Assembly (NCBI GenBank): GCA_029449245.1
Contig: JANATF010000013.1
Location: 496,001-560,000, forward strand
Reading direction: 5' to 3'
Origin: Mortierella alpina
Lineage: Eukaryota; Mortierellomycota; Mortierellomycetes; Mortierellales; Mortierellaceae
DNA: 64,000 nt
Made by a program: the position numbers and the translations under genes. Below, one piece after another: positions 36,260-45,617 of the stretch (the first letter of the stretch is position 1; every line of letters begins with the position of its first letter). The notes beneath the pieces were generated by a model. The model was given only the letters and a program-made list of their open reading frames with translations. It had not been told where the DNA came from and did not search any database.

Positions 36260-36816
36260 TTGCATTGTATCATACTTTGAATTAAAAAAAAAATTAGGTG
36301 ACTGGCGTGTGTATTGTGTGAGATCAAAGAATGCGAGTCGCCAGTACAAATTGCACACCGCCCTTTTCTCACCTGTTTCCCTTCCAACTCTTTCTGTTCC
36401 TTCAGACGCCTTTTGCTCGCTACATCAAGCCTTGTCAAAAAGCAAACGAAGGGTTACCCTGCACGCATTCACGCCTTCCATCCATCTGATCTCTCTTGCT
36501 CAGCACAATCAACCGCCCACGATCTCGCTTCTTACACACTCACACATCCTTCCCCTCCCGCACCGATTCTCGCTCCTCCGCGCCTGAGAGACAACCTCTA
36601 GCCTCACACCACCTCGCGCCCGAGTCTCCTCATACCTACCCGTGTGAGCTGACTCAACCTTTTTTTGCCTAGGCAAAAAAACACCACTCCTTCTATTCAC
36701 ATTGGATTCCTCAAAATCATACCTTCGCTATCGCTACCCATTGCCCTTTACGCAATCGATAGCAATATCCCACATCACAGCCTTCCTACCTTGATCCTTC
36801 AAGATTCATCGCAACA
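36260..36816. promoter_or_regulatory. Leader and promoter region of the NET-domain gene
   Basis: Pyrimidine-rich sequence between ORC4 and the 8-nt coding exon at 36817. No gene seen. Likely 5' leader and promoter. Confidence 0.4.
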
Positions 36817-39459
36817 ATGGGAGGGTAAGTCACACTTTTTTTCTTTTTTTTTTCTTTTTCTTGTTCTTTCGTTTCTCTCTCGCACACTCGAGAGCCCGCA
36901 GCTCTCGCTCCTTCTCTTTATCTCTCTCTCCTTTGCCTCCTCTGCCGGCGGCATGGGATGCTCTACTCGTCCATCGCGTTCGATGGGAGTGGACTATCTC
37001 GCCCTCTGTGCTGTCTACACGGCGAGCAGAGAACAAAGGGGTAGCGTGTGTTTGTTGACATTTGGGATGAAAATTTTTCTCCCTCCCCCACAGACGTTCC
37101 ACAGGGCCATCACTTGTTTGTCCAGTGAGCAAAAGGGTTGCTGGTCCCTGTCCTCATCTCAGGCGACAATGGCTATCGCTCTTGGCTCTGTCGTACGCCT
37201 CCTTGGGCAAGAAGAGGAGGGAGATGCGAGCTTGGCCTCGTTCTGTGGGCTGCACGCACGCACCTTGCACACGCAAGGCGCGCCCAATGGTGCATCCTTT
37301 GTACCCTGTTTAGCACACCGCTAAAAGTGAGAGTAGTGTGATAGAACACAGACACCTCGTCTTCCGTTGCGGCGGGATAAACAACGGTGCTTGTTCGTTA
37401 GCATGTCGCATGTCCAATTGAACCACTATTGACTGGTCACGCCTGGTGTGCACTTGTCGAGGTGGATATGGCGACATACCTAGTCCTCATACTGATGCCG
37501 CGTCGTCAGCAGAGAGCCATGGTTGATTGCCGGGACCCCCGATACACTTGTTCTCCCCCCCCCCCCTTTTTCCCTCGACGAAATGGCGTGCTGGGGACAA
37601 ACCCGTCTGGTCCTGGGTCCCCATTCTTTTCTTTGCTCCTCACAGACCGTCGTACCGCGAGCCCATCCCTCCTTACCAAAAATATGTGTTCTGTGTATAA
37701 TTCTTTTTTCTCACACGATGCGTATCTTTCCTCTCATCGCACTCCGCCACGTAGAATTACCCTAGCCGACAGTCCCCCTGATGACCCGGAGGGGAGTCTC
37801 GCGCTCCCCACCGGTCTCTACAACCCTACCCTACTCAAGGACCTTGCCTGGCTCAACTTTGCCACCTCGGCTCCCACTGGCAGCGCCGTGACAGCGGCCT
37901 CTGCTGTCAGCAACTTTGTTGATATCGCTAGCGAGGCCCAAACCACTAACGCTGGACCGTCGTTCTGCATCTCTGACTTTCTGGTGCCTGGTCTTCAGAC
38001 CAAGGTCTGGGAGGATTGGCAGAGTGCTGATGATCTGAACGACTTTACGTAAGAGCCCTTGTCGTATTTGTCACGTACTGTGCCTTTTTTCTTTGCCAAT
38101 ACGAGCCTGACCATTTACTGTTCCATACATATTTCAAAACCCCGCGACCTGGCTTTCCACAGTGGCGACGGTGCCTTTGAAAGCCAAGACTACTCGGATT
38201 TCAATGGGCTGCAGTTTGGCCTGGACGGGTTGGTTGGTAACACACCCATCTGGGACAACAGTGTCGTTCCAGTCGACCAGGCTTACGACGAGCTCGTGTT
38301 TGACTTGTCACCTTCAGCCTTTGAGACGCCCACGACCGTGGACGTCGCTGACCTGATTGTGGGACCTGACTCAATGGCTACCGCAGCAGGCGCCTCGTCC
38401 GTCTCACCTCTGGATCTCTCCATGTCTAGTGTCAGTACCTATCAGGACCTGGCACTTGCCAACCTCTATGGCTTTACCGAACCCTCCGCTGCCTTCGAGT
38501 CGGACTCTGGTTCTGATTCTGAGGATGAGGAGGACGAGGACGAGGAGAACATTATGGGTGACAAGGCGGAGTCAGTCTCTATGGTGGCCATCACCGAGCC
38601 CCTTACAGCTCAGCTGCCCGCCCTCACCACTGAAGCAATGGCGGTTGACACCGAGACTTCACAGCAGGCTGCCACTCCCGTCAGCAAGCCCGAAGATCCG
38701 AACAAGCGCCGCATGGAGGAGGCCCTGGTTGCGCGCATCAGCAACGACCTCGGCCCCGAGCACATGGCAGGACTTTTTGAGATTCTGAAGGGCTCCAACG
38801 GGCATGCCAACGGCGATGATGAGGACGAGGAGATGGAGGTGGATCTATCATGCCTGGACGAGACGACTTTGGTTCAAGTTTATCAGTACGTGGAGACATG
38901 CTGCATGCAGACCATGGGATCCATTCTTGCCGAGGAACGTAAGCGGACTGCTATGGCGACTGCTGCTGTTGAGAAAGCTGCGTTGGAGTCAAGACGATCC
39001 CAGCTCTATACTGAGAGAACACCAGAGCTGTCGCCTGGCCACACGTCGGGCTCCTCAAGCTCGCCATCACCCCCTCATCCTTCTTGTATCCCATCCTCGC
39101 CCATGAAGGGTCGACGAAGATCGAACAGTGGCAACAAGAAGCGTAGCCCAGGCCACTCGCCATATCCTGCCCCCTTTCAGCCAGCGGACGACATCGAACA
39201 GGATGCGCTCTGGACGGCTGGTCATCCATCCAAATCCAGGAGAAATCGCTCGAGCAGCAACGCTGCGGGAGCTGTTGGTGGAGGTGGCACGGGCAAGGGT
39301 CGCAGGATACAGAAGGATCAATACCACGAGACCACGCAGCAGTATTCACAGCAGCAAGGAGCTGTCGCTGCAGAGGAAGTGATCCTGTGTGCTACTGCAG
39401 TGGATGAGGTTGGAGTTGAGTTTGGGGAGGAGGATGAGATCGATGTTGTTGGCATCTAA
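36817..39459 (+). CDS. NET (extra-terminal) domain protein without bromodomain
   Basis: Three coding exons (36817-36824, 37755-38048, 38163-39459) give 532 aa. The first is only 8 nt (Met-Gly plus two bases) and joins in phase to ITLADSPPDDPEG after a 930-nt intron. Around residues 250-320 the sequence follows the NET domain of BET proteins: a first helix (EEALVARISNDLGPEHMAGLFEIL when read across), an acidic linker, then EEMEVDLSCLDETTLVQVYQYVE, matching the 'E-I-D-F-x-x-L-x-x-x-T-L-x-x-L-x-x-Y-V' pattern. There is no bromodomain. The rest is acidic, Ser/Pro-rich and disordered. NET domains bind short amphipathic motifs in chromatin regulators, so a transcriptional role is inferred. Start exon confidence is moderate. 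Confidence 0.75.
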
Positions 39460-39944
39460 GGCAACAACTCTTTTAACATTCCCTTTTCTGTACTTTATCT
39501 CATGTTCACACCCATATCTTCTCCTTCAACCACTCACACTCACACCTGTTTTTATTCTTTGCATATGCATTATGATTCTACCATCTCGTTTGATACGAGT
39601 GGACTTTTGTACACTACTCAATGACGACTCTCTTTTCTTTTTTTTGTATCAAGTATCATAGTTACTCTTTCTTTTCTTTCACCTTTTTCTTATGTTAGCC
39701 TTTCTTTACCCCCCACCCCCTCTCTATCTCTCTCTCTCTCTCTCTTTTCCGTCTCTTCTACGATCTCCCTCCTGAACGATGTTTCCAGTATGGAACTTGG
39801 CGGGAGACTCTGTAGAGTGTACATGTATGAAGACGAAGAAGAAAAAAAAAGAAAACCGCGTCCAGAGCAACGAAATAAAAACACACATCTACCCGACTTT
39901 TTTAATTTATTTGGTTCATTCCCTTGGCTGACCCCCCCCCCATC
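39460..39944. other. Convergent 3' spacer
   Basis: Between the 3' ends of the NET-domain gene and the minus-strand F-box gene. It is T/C-rich with a CT run (39727-39744) and a C run near 39932-39941. No gene seen. Confidence 0.5.
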
Positions 39945-41657
39945 TTAAAAGATACGCGAGTACCGCCACCCAAGCATCATCCTCCGCTGGACGACCTCGG
40001 CGCCCCAAGGAAAACACCTCAACACTGTCTCTGTGACGCGTCCATATTTATCATCCATCACCAATCGCCGAAAGTTCTTGCAACCTTGTCCAATCTCGAG
40101 AACACCTCGGTCCGTGACAAGACTCAAGGCCGTGATATCCAAATCCCTTAGATCCGGACACGCTCCCGCCAGCATCCTCAACCCTTCATCCGTAATCTCC
40201 AAACAATGCGCCACATTCAAACTCTGTAGGGACTCTGAAAGCCTTGAGAGGAGCCCATCCGTGACGAGATTGCAATGAGAGATATTGAGCGAGACCAGGT
40301 TCTGACACCAGATCGCAATCGTCATCAAACCAGGGTTCTGACCCGTCAAGGATGATGAAGAGCTGGCGTTGGCTAGGTTCAAGACTCGCAAGGACTGGCT
40401 AAAAGTACAGGCCAGTTGGTGAAGTGAACGGTCCGTCAAGTTCTGAGAGGCACCGTTGGAAAGGACCAAATTGGTCAGGGCTTGACAGCGATCGAGAAGG
40501 TAGCAGAGACCCTTGTCTGTGATCTTGGTACATCCTGGCAATTCGAGCCGACGGAGAGCAAGACACGATTGGGAGAGAGAGACGAGAGACGTGTCGGAGA
40601 ATTGCTTGGGCGAGTTGATGACGAGCTCCAGGAGATTGGGCGTGTGCGGGAATAGGTGCGTGAGGAACTTGTCCGAGATAATGTAGTAAAGGTGGGAAAA
40701 GTCGAGCGCGCGGATAAATTGCCCATAAGCTGGGCGGGTATAGAGTGCTGAAGGACCTGGATAAGGAGCTGTATCTAATCTAGGTCGAGGGCGCTGGTGA
40801 CGATGATGGTGATCTTGCTGACGATGGATCACGGTTGTTGATGCTGCTGTTGTTGTTGTTGTTGTTGCTGTTGTTGTTGGAAAAAAAGGCGACACAGAGT
40901 TGCCGTTTGTTGTAGCATTGGCTATGGAATGAGATGTTGATTTCACACGACGGCTTCCTTGCTCTGTCAATGTCTTTTTTGAGTGCCCGTTCAAACTGCC
41001 TTCGCTGGAAAATAGGTTGCGCGGGTGTGAGGAGAAGGGTCCTGCTGTAGAGCACTCGCGATCGCTGGTGCAATTACCGCCCCACCCTATCTGGACTTGG
41101 TCATGGCGTTGGCTCTCGGCAAGTCTCAAGATTCCCGACGGATCTTCGTCCTCCATGTCCGAAAAGCAGTCGTAACTTGCATCGGACGACCCCTTGCAGC
41201 TTGTAGGGCTGCTGGCTCCTTCACTACTGTCTGACGTACTGCCACAGCTAGGAGAGCGCTCAGGCGAATCTCCGGCGCGTCGTCCACATTCAACATCCCT
41301 ACTACCCGGTCCCCTGTTGTAGTGGGATGTGCTGATAGTCTGAAGTAGTTTCATCCAAGAAACGTAATACATCATCCAGGGTGAGTGCCAGAGATGAGGA
41401 ATCACTCTATGGGACCATCGTTTCGAGAGAGTTGCACAGCTGCAAAGTGTTGAATGGTCGAGTAATGAGAGGATATAGTCTAAAAGTTCGGGTGGAAGGG
41501 TATCATAAACATCCTCGATGGTTTTTCTAGCTTCAGGACTGGACTCTGTTTGAAAATGGCGTCTGTTCACAGCATCCCTAGTGCTGATCTCTAGGTGAGC
41601 CGGGACGATATGGGTTGCGTGGTGAGGGCCGGACATTTCTTGGTGGTTGTCCGCCAT
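39945..41657 (-). CDS. F-box/LRR protein (Grr1/FBXL type)
   Basis: Single exon, 570 aa. An F-box lies at about residues 50-90 (YDTLPPELLDYILSLL, then CATLSKRWSHRVIPHLW). The C-terminal 270 residues form regular cysteine-containing LRRs (RLELPGCTKITDKGLCYL, SLNVAHCLEITDEGLRML), the arrangement of Grr1/FBXL and AMN1-like proteins. These are substrate receptors of SCF ubiquitin ligases. Between the two lies a disordered Ser/Asn/His-rich linker of about 190 residues with Thr and Gln/His runs. Unlike the irregular F-box gene at 8.9 kb, the repeats here are canonical, so the two are not close paralogues. Target unknown. Confidence 0.9.
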   Translation of the reverse strand: MADNHQEMSGPHHATHIVPAHLEISTRDAVNRRHFQTESSPEARKTIEDVYDTLPPELLDYILSLLDHSTLCSCATLSKRWSHRVIPHLWHSPWMMYYVSWMKLLQTISTSHYNRGPGSRDVECGRRAGDSPERSPSCGSTSDSSEGASSPTSCKGSSDASYDCFSDMEDEDPSGILRLAESQRHDQVQIGWGGNCTSDRECSTAGPFSSHPRNLFSSEGSLNGHSKKTLTEQGSRRVKSTSHSIANATTNGNSVSPFFPTTTATTTTTTAASTTVIHRQQDHHHRHQRPRPRLDTAPYPGPSALYTRPAYGQFIRALDFSHLYYIISDKFLTHLFPHTPNLLELVINSPKQFSDTSLVSLSQSCLALRRLELPGCTKITDKGLCYLLDRCQALTNLVLSNGASQNLTDRSLHQLACTFSQSLRVLNLANASSSSSLTGQNPGLMTIAIWCQNLVSLNISHCNLVTDGLLSRLSESLQSLNVAHCLEITDEGLRMLAGACPDLRDLDITALSLVTDRGVLEIGQGCKNFRRLVMDDKYGRVTETVLRCFPWGAEVVQRRMMLGWRYSRIF

Positions 41658-42814
41658 AGTGGATTGGTTTTATTATGATGAAGAGACGCAGCAGAGACTT
41701 GAACGGCCGTTGTGAGATCCAGCGGATTTGAAGAGAAGGGTGTCAGTACGGGAAAAACGTTCAGGAGGCCTATATTTATCAAATCCGTCCTTCGGTCACA
41801 AATCACCATATTTATTTCGAACAGGGCGGATGAGCAGGATGGGCTAGTTGAGTGGTAAACGGAGTGCACTCTCCATAACGTGCCAGCCCTATCGTAGAAA
41901 CGTTGGATACTCGCATGTGGATATGGTAGTCGATATAGGGGTCACGACGGTAAGAGCAAGGAGATAAGGACACTTACTCAAGGCAGAAAGAATATATAAA
42001 TTCTGGAGCAAATTACTGCCAAAGCGGATACGCAGCTTGAGCCATCTCCCTCATCAAGCGAGGGTTGCGCTTCTTTTTCGTGTTACTGAACCGAGATGAT
42101 ACTGCATTTAGAGTGGATCATGGTACGATGGCATCTAACAAAGCCTTATGCACGACATTTTTTACCTTTTTTTACCACATCGCATCTGTTTACCACCCGG
42201 CAGTCAAGATGATTGATAGCCTAGATCAAGGCATGTGAAGGTCTTCGGCTCTTGACCTTACTTCCTCGTATGCTGCCTCAATGTGAGGTGGGTGCTTCAC
42301 GTGGCTCGGCAGTGAGGACTGGAGTCGCAACTGAAATAGCTTCGAACCCGGAGACCAGAGTCTGAATGGGGTCTACAGAGGATGAACGTCCTATTGTATG
42401 GTTCCTGGTGGGTGTAGTGACACCGGAAGAGTCTCTCATCGAAGGTTGGGTTTATGGTGAGTGGAATAGAATATGTGAGCCTCATGTGTTCTTTGTATGT
42501 GTGGGTGTTCGCCAGTCCTTCCAACTGAGAGTGCAAGCTATCGTTGCTCAATTCTCTGCTTGCTTCAATTAAAAAGGGACAAGGAGACGACCTTATTTCT
42601 ATAGTACCAACGATTGCTGTTCTTTCCCGTATATCAACTGGCCAGATACCACATCAACGGCTACGAACGTACAACTATTTGAAGGTCTTTAGTAGTGCTG
42701 AGGCATGTTCGACCGAAAGACCTAGGGTGCCGGCCACATGCATTGTTGTGGCGAATTAGTTGAAGACGCGAAATCAGCCTGAAATGAGAGTAAAGAATTT
42801 ATTCCTCTGCTGTT
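41658..42814. other. Gene-free stretch before the defensin-like array
   Basis: Upstream of the F-box gene and downstream of the first defensin-like gene. Small ORFs (42297-42759) lack domains. A TTCGAACC box near 42342 does not fold into a tRNA. Confidence 0.45.
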
Positions 42815-43060
42815 CTAGGCTCCAAAGCAGAGACACTTATGATTATCACCGTTTTTAGCGCTGCAGTAGCCGCCAGTGTAGCCCGAATTTTTGCAATCGC
42901 TACTGCAAGAGGGAGTGGATGGACATCCGTGGTCGCGCTTGATAAGCGCAGAAAACGGGTCATGATCTACGACTGAGAACGGTGGAACGGGAGAGCCTTT
43001 GACCATGACCATGGCTGCTAGAAGGACCAGACTTGAGGTAACAGGGAAGCGGAACTTCAT
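42815..43060 (-). CDS. Secreted defensin-like CS-alpha-beta precursor 1
   Basis: Single exon, 81 aa. Signal peptide about 1-22 (MKFRF..., hydrophobic core, ending VKGS), a pro-segment of about 20 residues, then a dibasic Lys-Arg (41-42) directly before the mature peptide, fitting Kex2 processing. Six cysteines at 46, 52, 56, 66, 76 and 78 give C-x5-C-x3-C-x9-C-x9-C-x1-C, with GYTGGYC as the gamma-core-like turn. This is the CS-alpha-beta layout of insect and fungal defensins such as plectasin. Such peptides usually act outside the cell against bacteria, often by binding lipid II; activity here is inferred. First of four tandem same-strand genes. A TATTTAG element lies about 105 nt upstream. 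Confidence 0.85.
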   Translation of the reverse strand: MKFRFPVTSSLVLLAAMVMVKGSPVPPFSVVDHDPFSALIKRDHGCPSTPSCSSDCKNSGYTGGYCSAKNGDNHKCLCFGA

Positions 43061-43396
43061 GTCTTGATGTGTAGATGTGCTCGGCGTGTTGGTAAGTGTA
43101 ATGAAAGCGAGGGACGCACGAATGTCGTTTTGCTTGAAGAAATATAATTCGGCGCTGCCCACGCTAAATACTCCAGTCTTTTTGACAATTCCGGGTTACG
43201 CTAGACAGAAAGAGAGAGCGAGCGAGAGAGAGAAATGCACTAAAAGTGAAGCACCGTTCCACAAATTACAGTAGCGCCGTTTACTCACGGACCACGAATT
43301 GTATGGCATCCCAAGGTTTTATTGACGAAAGCTGTGTTTTTTTCGATTGGGCTCGACAGTATTTTGTCACTCTGCTGGTACGGCGTCTCTTCTCAT

Positions 43397-43660
43397 TCAG
43401 AAGAAAGTGGCACATTTGCACTGCGCACCATTGCAATAGCCCTTATCCCACGTGAGGGCACGAACCTTATCATATATTAAGGCACGGCACGCTTGATTGC
43501 ATGTTTCCCCGTTGGTAGGACAATCATAAGAACCAACCAGAGTGGTCTCCATTTTGAGCACACTCACAGGAGGAGCAGGCGCCGGGGCGGCTGCAGCCAA
43601 GGCTAGGATGCTACAACCCATGAGGAGGAAGCTTGAGGCGACAGATACGCTGAATTTCAT
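43397..43660 (-). CDS. Secreted six-cysteine CS-alpha-beta-type precursor 2
   Basis: Single exon, 87 aa. Signal peptide about 1-25 (ending ALAAAAPA), short Pro/Ala pro-region, then six cysteines at 47, 54, 58, 76, 81 and 83 (C-x6-C-x3-C-x17-C-x4-C-x1-C). The C-x3-C and C-x-C pairs keep the CS-alpha-beta topology, but the central loop is long (17 residues) and includes DKGYC as the gamma-core-like turn. No dibasic site is seen, so maturation differs from precursor 1. An additional cysteine (16) is within the signal. Diverged family member. Target unknown. Confidence 0.75.
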   Translation of the reverse strand: MKFSVSVASSFLLMGCSILALAAAAPAPAPPVSVLKMETTLVGSYDCPTNGETCNQACRALIYDKVRALTWDKGYCNGAQCKCATFF

Positions 43661-43903
43661 TCTTTTGTGGATGGATCGGAGGGATGCGAGAACAAAATAA
43701 TCCGAAAAGGTGTAAGTGTGTTTGGATCGACTGGAGAAGCTCAAGTTGAAAAGGGGATCGATTGTCGCGAGATGTCCATCAGCATTCTCTTGTTTACTAA
43801 CATGCCTGCCCGATCACACTGATCAGCTTTGAGGGATCAATGCGCAAGGTCGCCTTTGTGAGACGGTGCATCTTCAGGAGAGAACGAGAATCTCAGAGAT
43901 TTT

Positions 43904-44182
43904 TTACAGGTCATAACAGTAGCATGTGAGATGGCCTTCACCAGCACAGGCACCATGAGAAAAGTGGAGGTAGTAGCAGTGACTAAAGCAAGACGATATG
44001 TTTGGGCAATAAGCGTCTGGAATGTCATTTTGAACCGTAGGACTAGGAGAGGCGACCTTGAGGCCACTTGGATTTGGATCTACGGCTAAAAGCATAGTAG
44101 GGGAAGCAGGTGAAGCTGCAGCCATTGCAAGAACTGCAGAGATGAGGAGGAGGCGTGAATCTACGGAGGAGGCTGCTTTCAT
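43904..44182 (-). CDS. Secreted six-cysteine CS-alpha-beta-type precursor 3
   Basis: Single exon, 92 aa. Signal peptide about 1-24, a pro-region of about 30 residues, then six cysteines at 59, 65, 69, 79, 87 and 89 (C-x5-C-x3-C-x9-C-x7-C-x1-C). It shares CPNISSC and the GACA-x-x-GHL-x-C-x-CY ending with precursor 4, so the two are clear duplicates. Their upstream regions also share a block. No dibasic cleavage site precedes the cysteine core. An extracellular role, antimicrobial or in interaction with other organisms, is inferred from fold and secretion signal only. Confidence 0.8.
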   Translation of the reverse strand: MKAASSVDSRLLLISAVLAMAAASPASPTMLLAVDPNPSGLKVASPSPTVQNDIPDAYCPNISSCFSHCYYLHFSHGACAGEGHLTCYCYDL

Positions 44183-44301
44183 TTTTTGCTTGTTTGGGAG
44201 CGGTGTTCCTGTGAAAGAAGGTAAATGGCTCTAGGCCTACGCTTGATTTATTACCGCACATCACTCATCGCGCCAAACTACAGTGCCCAAGCCAATATCA
44301 G

Positions 44302-44430
44302 GGAGTTCCGGCTTGCACTGCTTCAGTGATCTTATGTACTGACTAGCAAGCACGGGTGTCATTTTAGAGAAGAGGAGCAACACTGTTGTCAGACTGATGA
44401 GCTGGCTCGGGACAGGAGGAGACGCGGTAA
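44302..44430. repeat. Duplicated upstream block, copy A
   Basis: This block and copy B (44951-45086) share stretches by eye, including GGAGTTC-GGCT, GATCTT, TGAGCTGGC and ACGCGGT, in the same order. It lies 120-248 nt upstream of precursor 3's ATG, the same distance as copy B from precursor 4. Confidence 0.65.
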
Positions 44431-44506
44431 GCTGAAGAATTTCATTCTGGGATGTGAATGATCCATAAAACCGGCCATATTTTATTATGTACGAGTTGAG
44501 GCATGA

Positions 44507-44839
44507 TCAGGCCTCAGAGACATTATAGCAAACACATTGGAGGTGACCATCTTCAGCGCAGGCGCCACGGTTGAACTTCAAGCCATAGCAAGCGGAAACA
44601 CAAGAAGAGATGTTTGGGCAGCCAACATCATTAGCGGTTTTACACACCATCTTTAAGGGGCGAGGTTCCGAGCTTTCTACGCAGACCGAAGTGGTAGAGT
44701 TGGCCGTAGTAGAAGCGCCTTGAAGGCCCATCAAAGCTGGGACTAGAGGAGGTGCAGGAGCGGGCGCTGCAGAGACCGCCACAAGAGCTGAGCATGCTAG
44801 GAGGATAAACCTCGAAATGTTGAGAGCGTTGGACTTCAT
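44507..44839 (-). CDS. Secreted CS-alpha-beta-type precursor 4, two extra cysteines
   Basis: Single exon, 110 aa, the longest of the array. Signal peptide about 1-25 (ending VSAAPA), then a pro-region of about 48 residues with two extra cysteines (53, 66). The core cysteines are at 74, 80, 84, 94, 102 and 104 (C-x5-C-x3-C-x9-C-x7-C-x1-C), spaced exactly as in precursor 3. The extra pair could form a fourth disulphide or be lost on processing. The tail is NVSEA, with a possible N-glycosylation site. A TATTTAAG element lies about 70 nt upstream of the ATG. Confidence 0.8.
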   Translation of the reverse strand: MKSNALNISRFILLACSALVAVSAAPAPAPPLVPALMGLQGASTTANSTTSVCVESSEPRPLKMVCKTANDVGCPNISSCVSACYGLKFNRGACAEDGHLQCVCYNVSEA

Positions 44840-44905
44840 TTATTTTTGCTGAAAAGTAGGATTGTGTCTGGTAGGCGAATGACTTTGGATGCATGGATGC
44901 AGCTG

Positions 44906-44913
44906 CTTAAATA
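44906..44913 (-). promoter_or_regulatory. TATA-like element of precursor 4
   Basis: Minus-strand TATTTAAG about 67-74 nt upstream of the ATG at 44839, a plausible core promoter position. Confidence 0.4.
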
Positions 44914-44950
44914 CTTTTCAGAAAGCATGAAACGTCAAGGTAGACGCTTT

Positions 44951-45086
44951 GGAGTTCTGGCTCGCCCTGCTCCAAGGATCTTCATGGCCTGGTGTGAACT
45001 GGTTGGCGAGCACGTGTGTGATTCTGGCAAAAAGGAGCTACACTGTTATTGGAACTTATGAGCTGGCGCGTTAAGAAACGCGGTGT
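44951..45086. repeat. Duplicated upstream block, copy B
   Basis: Partner of copy A (44302-44430), diverged by substitutions and small indels. It lies 112-247 nt upstream of precursor 4's ATG, so the duplication probably carried gene plus promoter. Confidence 0.65.
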
Positions 45087-45617
45087 GACGAAGAGTTGCT
45101 CTCTGTAACGGCAGTGGCAGATAGAACCTGCTGCTTGAGAGTGCAAGGGTAGTAAGTACATGCTCGCTGCTGCTGGCACGATTCGCTCCCAGCTGTAGGT
45201 GTGATGAAGAATCGAGAAAGGTGGACTAGATTTGCTTGCTGGGAGAGGTGTTGTGCGGGACATGCCACTGGGCTCTAAGCTACCTCTGCCACAATGTAGT
45301 CATCCCATGCGGCTGGACCCGAGCAAGCAATCGAGCAAACATGGGATTGCCACCAACCTTATTTTTCCTCTGCGATAATTGATTGGCCACCTCGTGCAAG
45401 CACTGATTCGCGGATGGCAGGGGATGGTGCCATTCACAGTCACTCAGCCGGCTTCGCACTCTATCACACCATCGTCGTCCTGAGTCCCTCCTTCACCATT
45501 CTTCCTTCTCGTTCTCCTCAACGTTTCCCTCCTTCACACGCATCCCCATTCTCGCTCGGCCAGCTCCACACTCCCTTGAAACAAGACACTGAACACCAAA
45601 CCCGATCACCACCAGCC
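45087..45617. other. Divergent spacer before the siroheme gene
   Basis: Holds the distal upstream region of precursor 4 and the promoter/leader of the siroheme gene. A 65-codon minus-strand ORF (45071-45268) with several cysteines lacks a signal peptide and the CS-alpha-beta spacing, so it is not annotated. Confidence 0.4.

Noticed and set aside
36825-37754. ORFs within the long first intron of the NET gene
   Set aside because: Low-complexity or repeat-driven frames with no domain; the intron is needed for the phase-matched ATG exon.
42297-42370. TTCGAACC box suggesting a tRNA
   Set aside because: Neither strand gives a 7-bp acceptor stem, D-arm or anticodon arm around it.
45071-45268. Cysteine-containing ORF as a fifth defensin-like gene
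   Set aside because: No signal peptide and cysteine spacing does not match C-x3-C / C-x-C.
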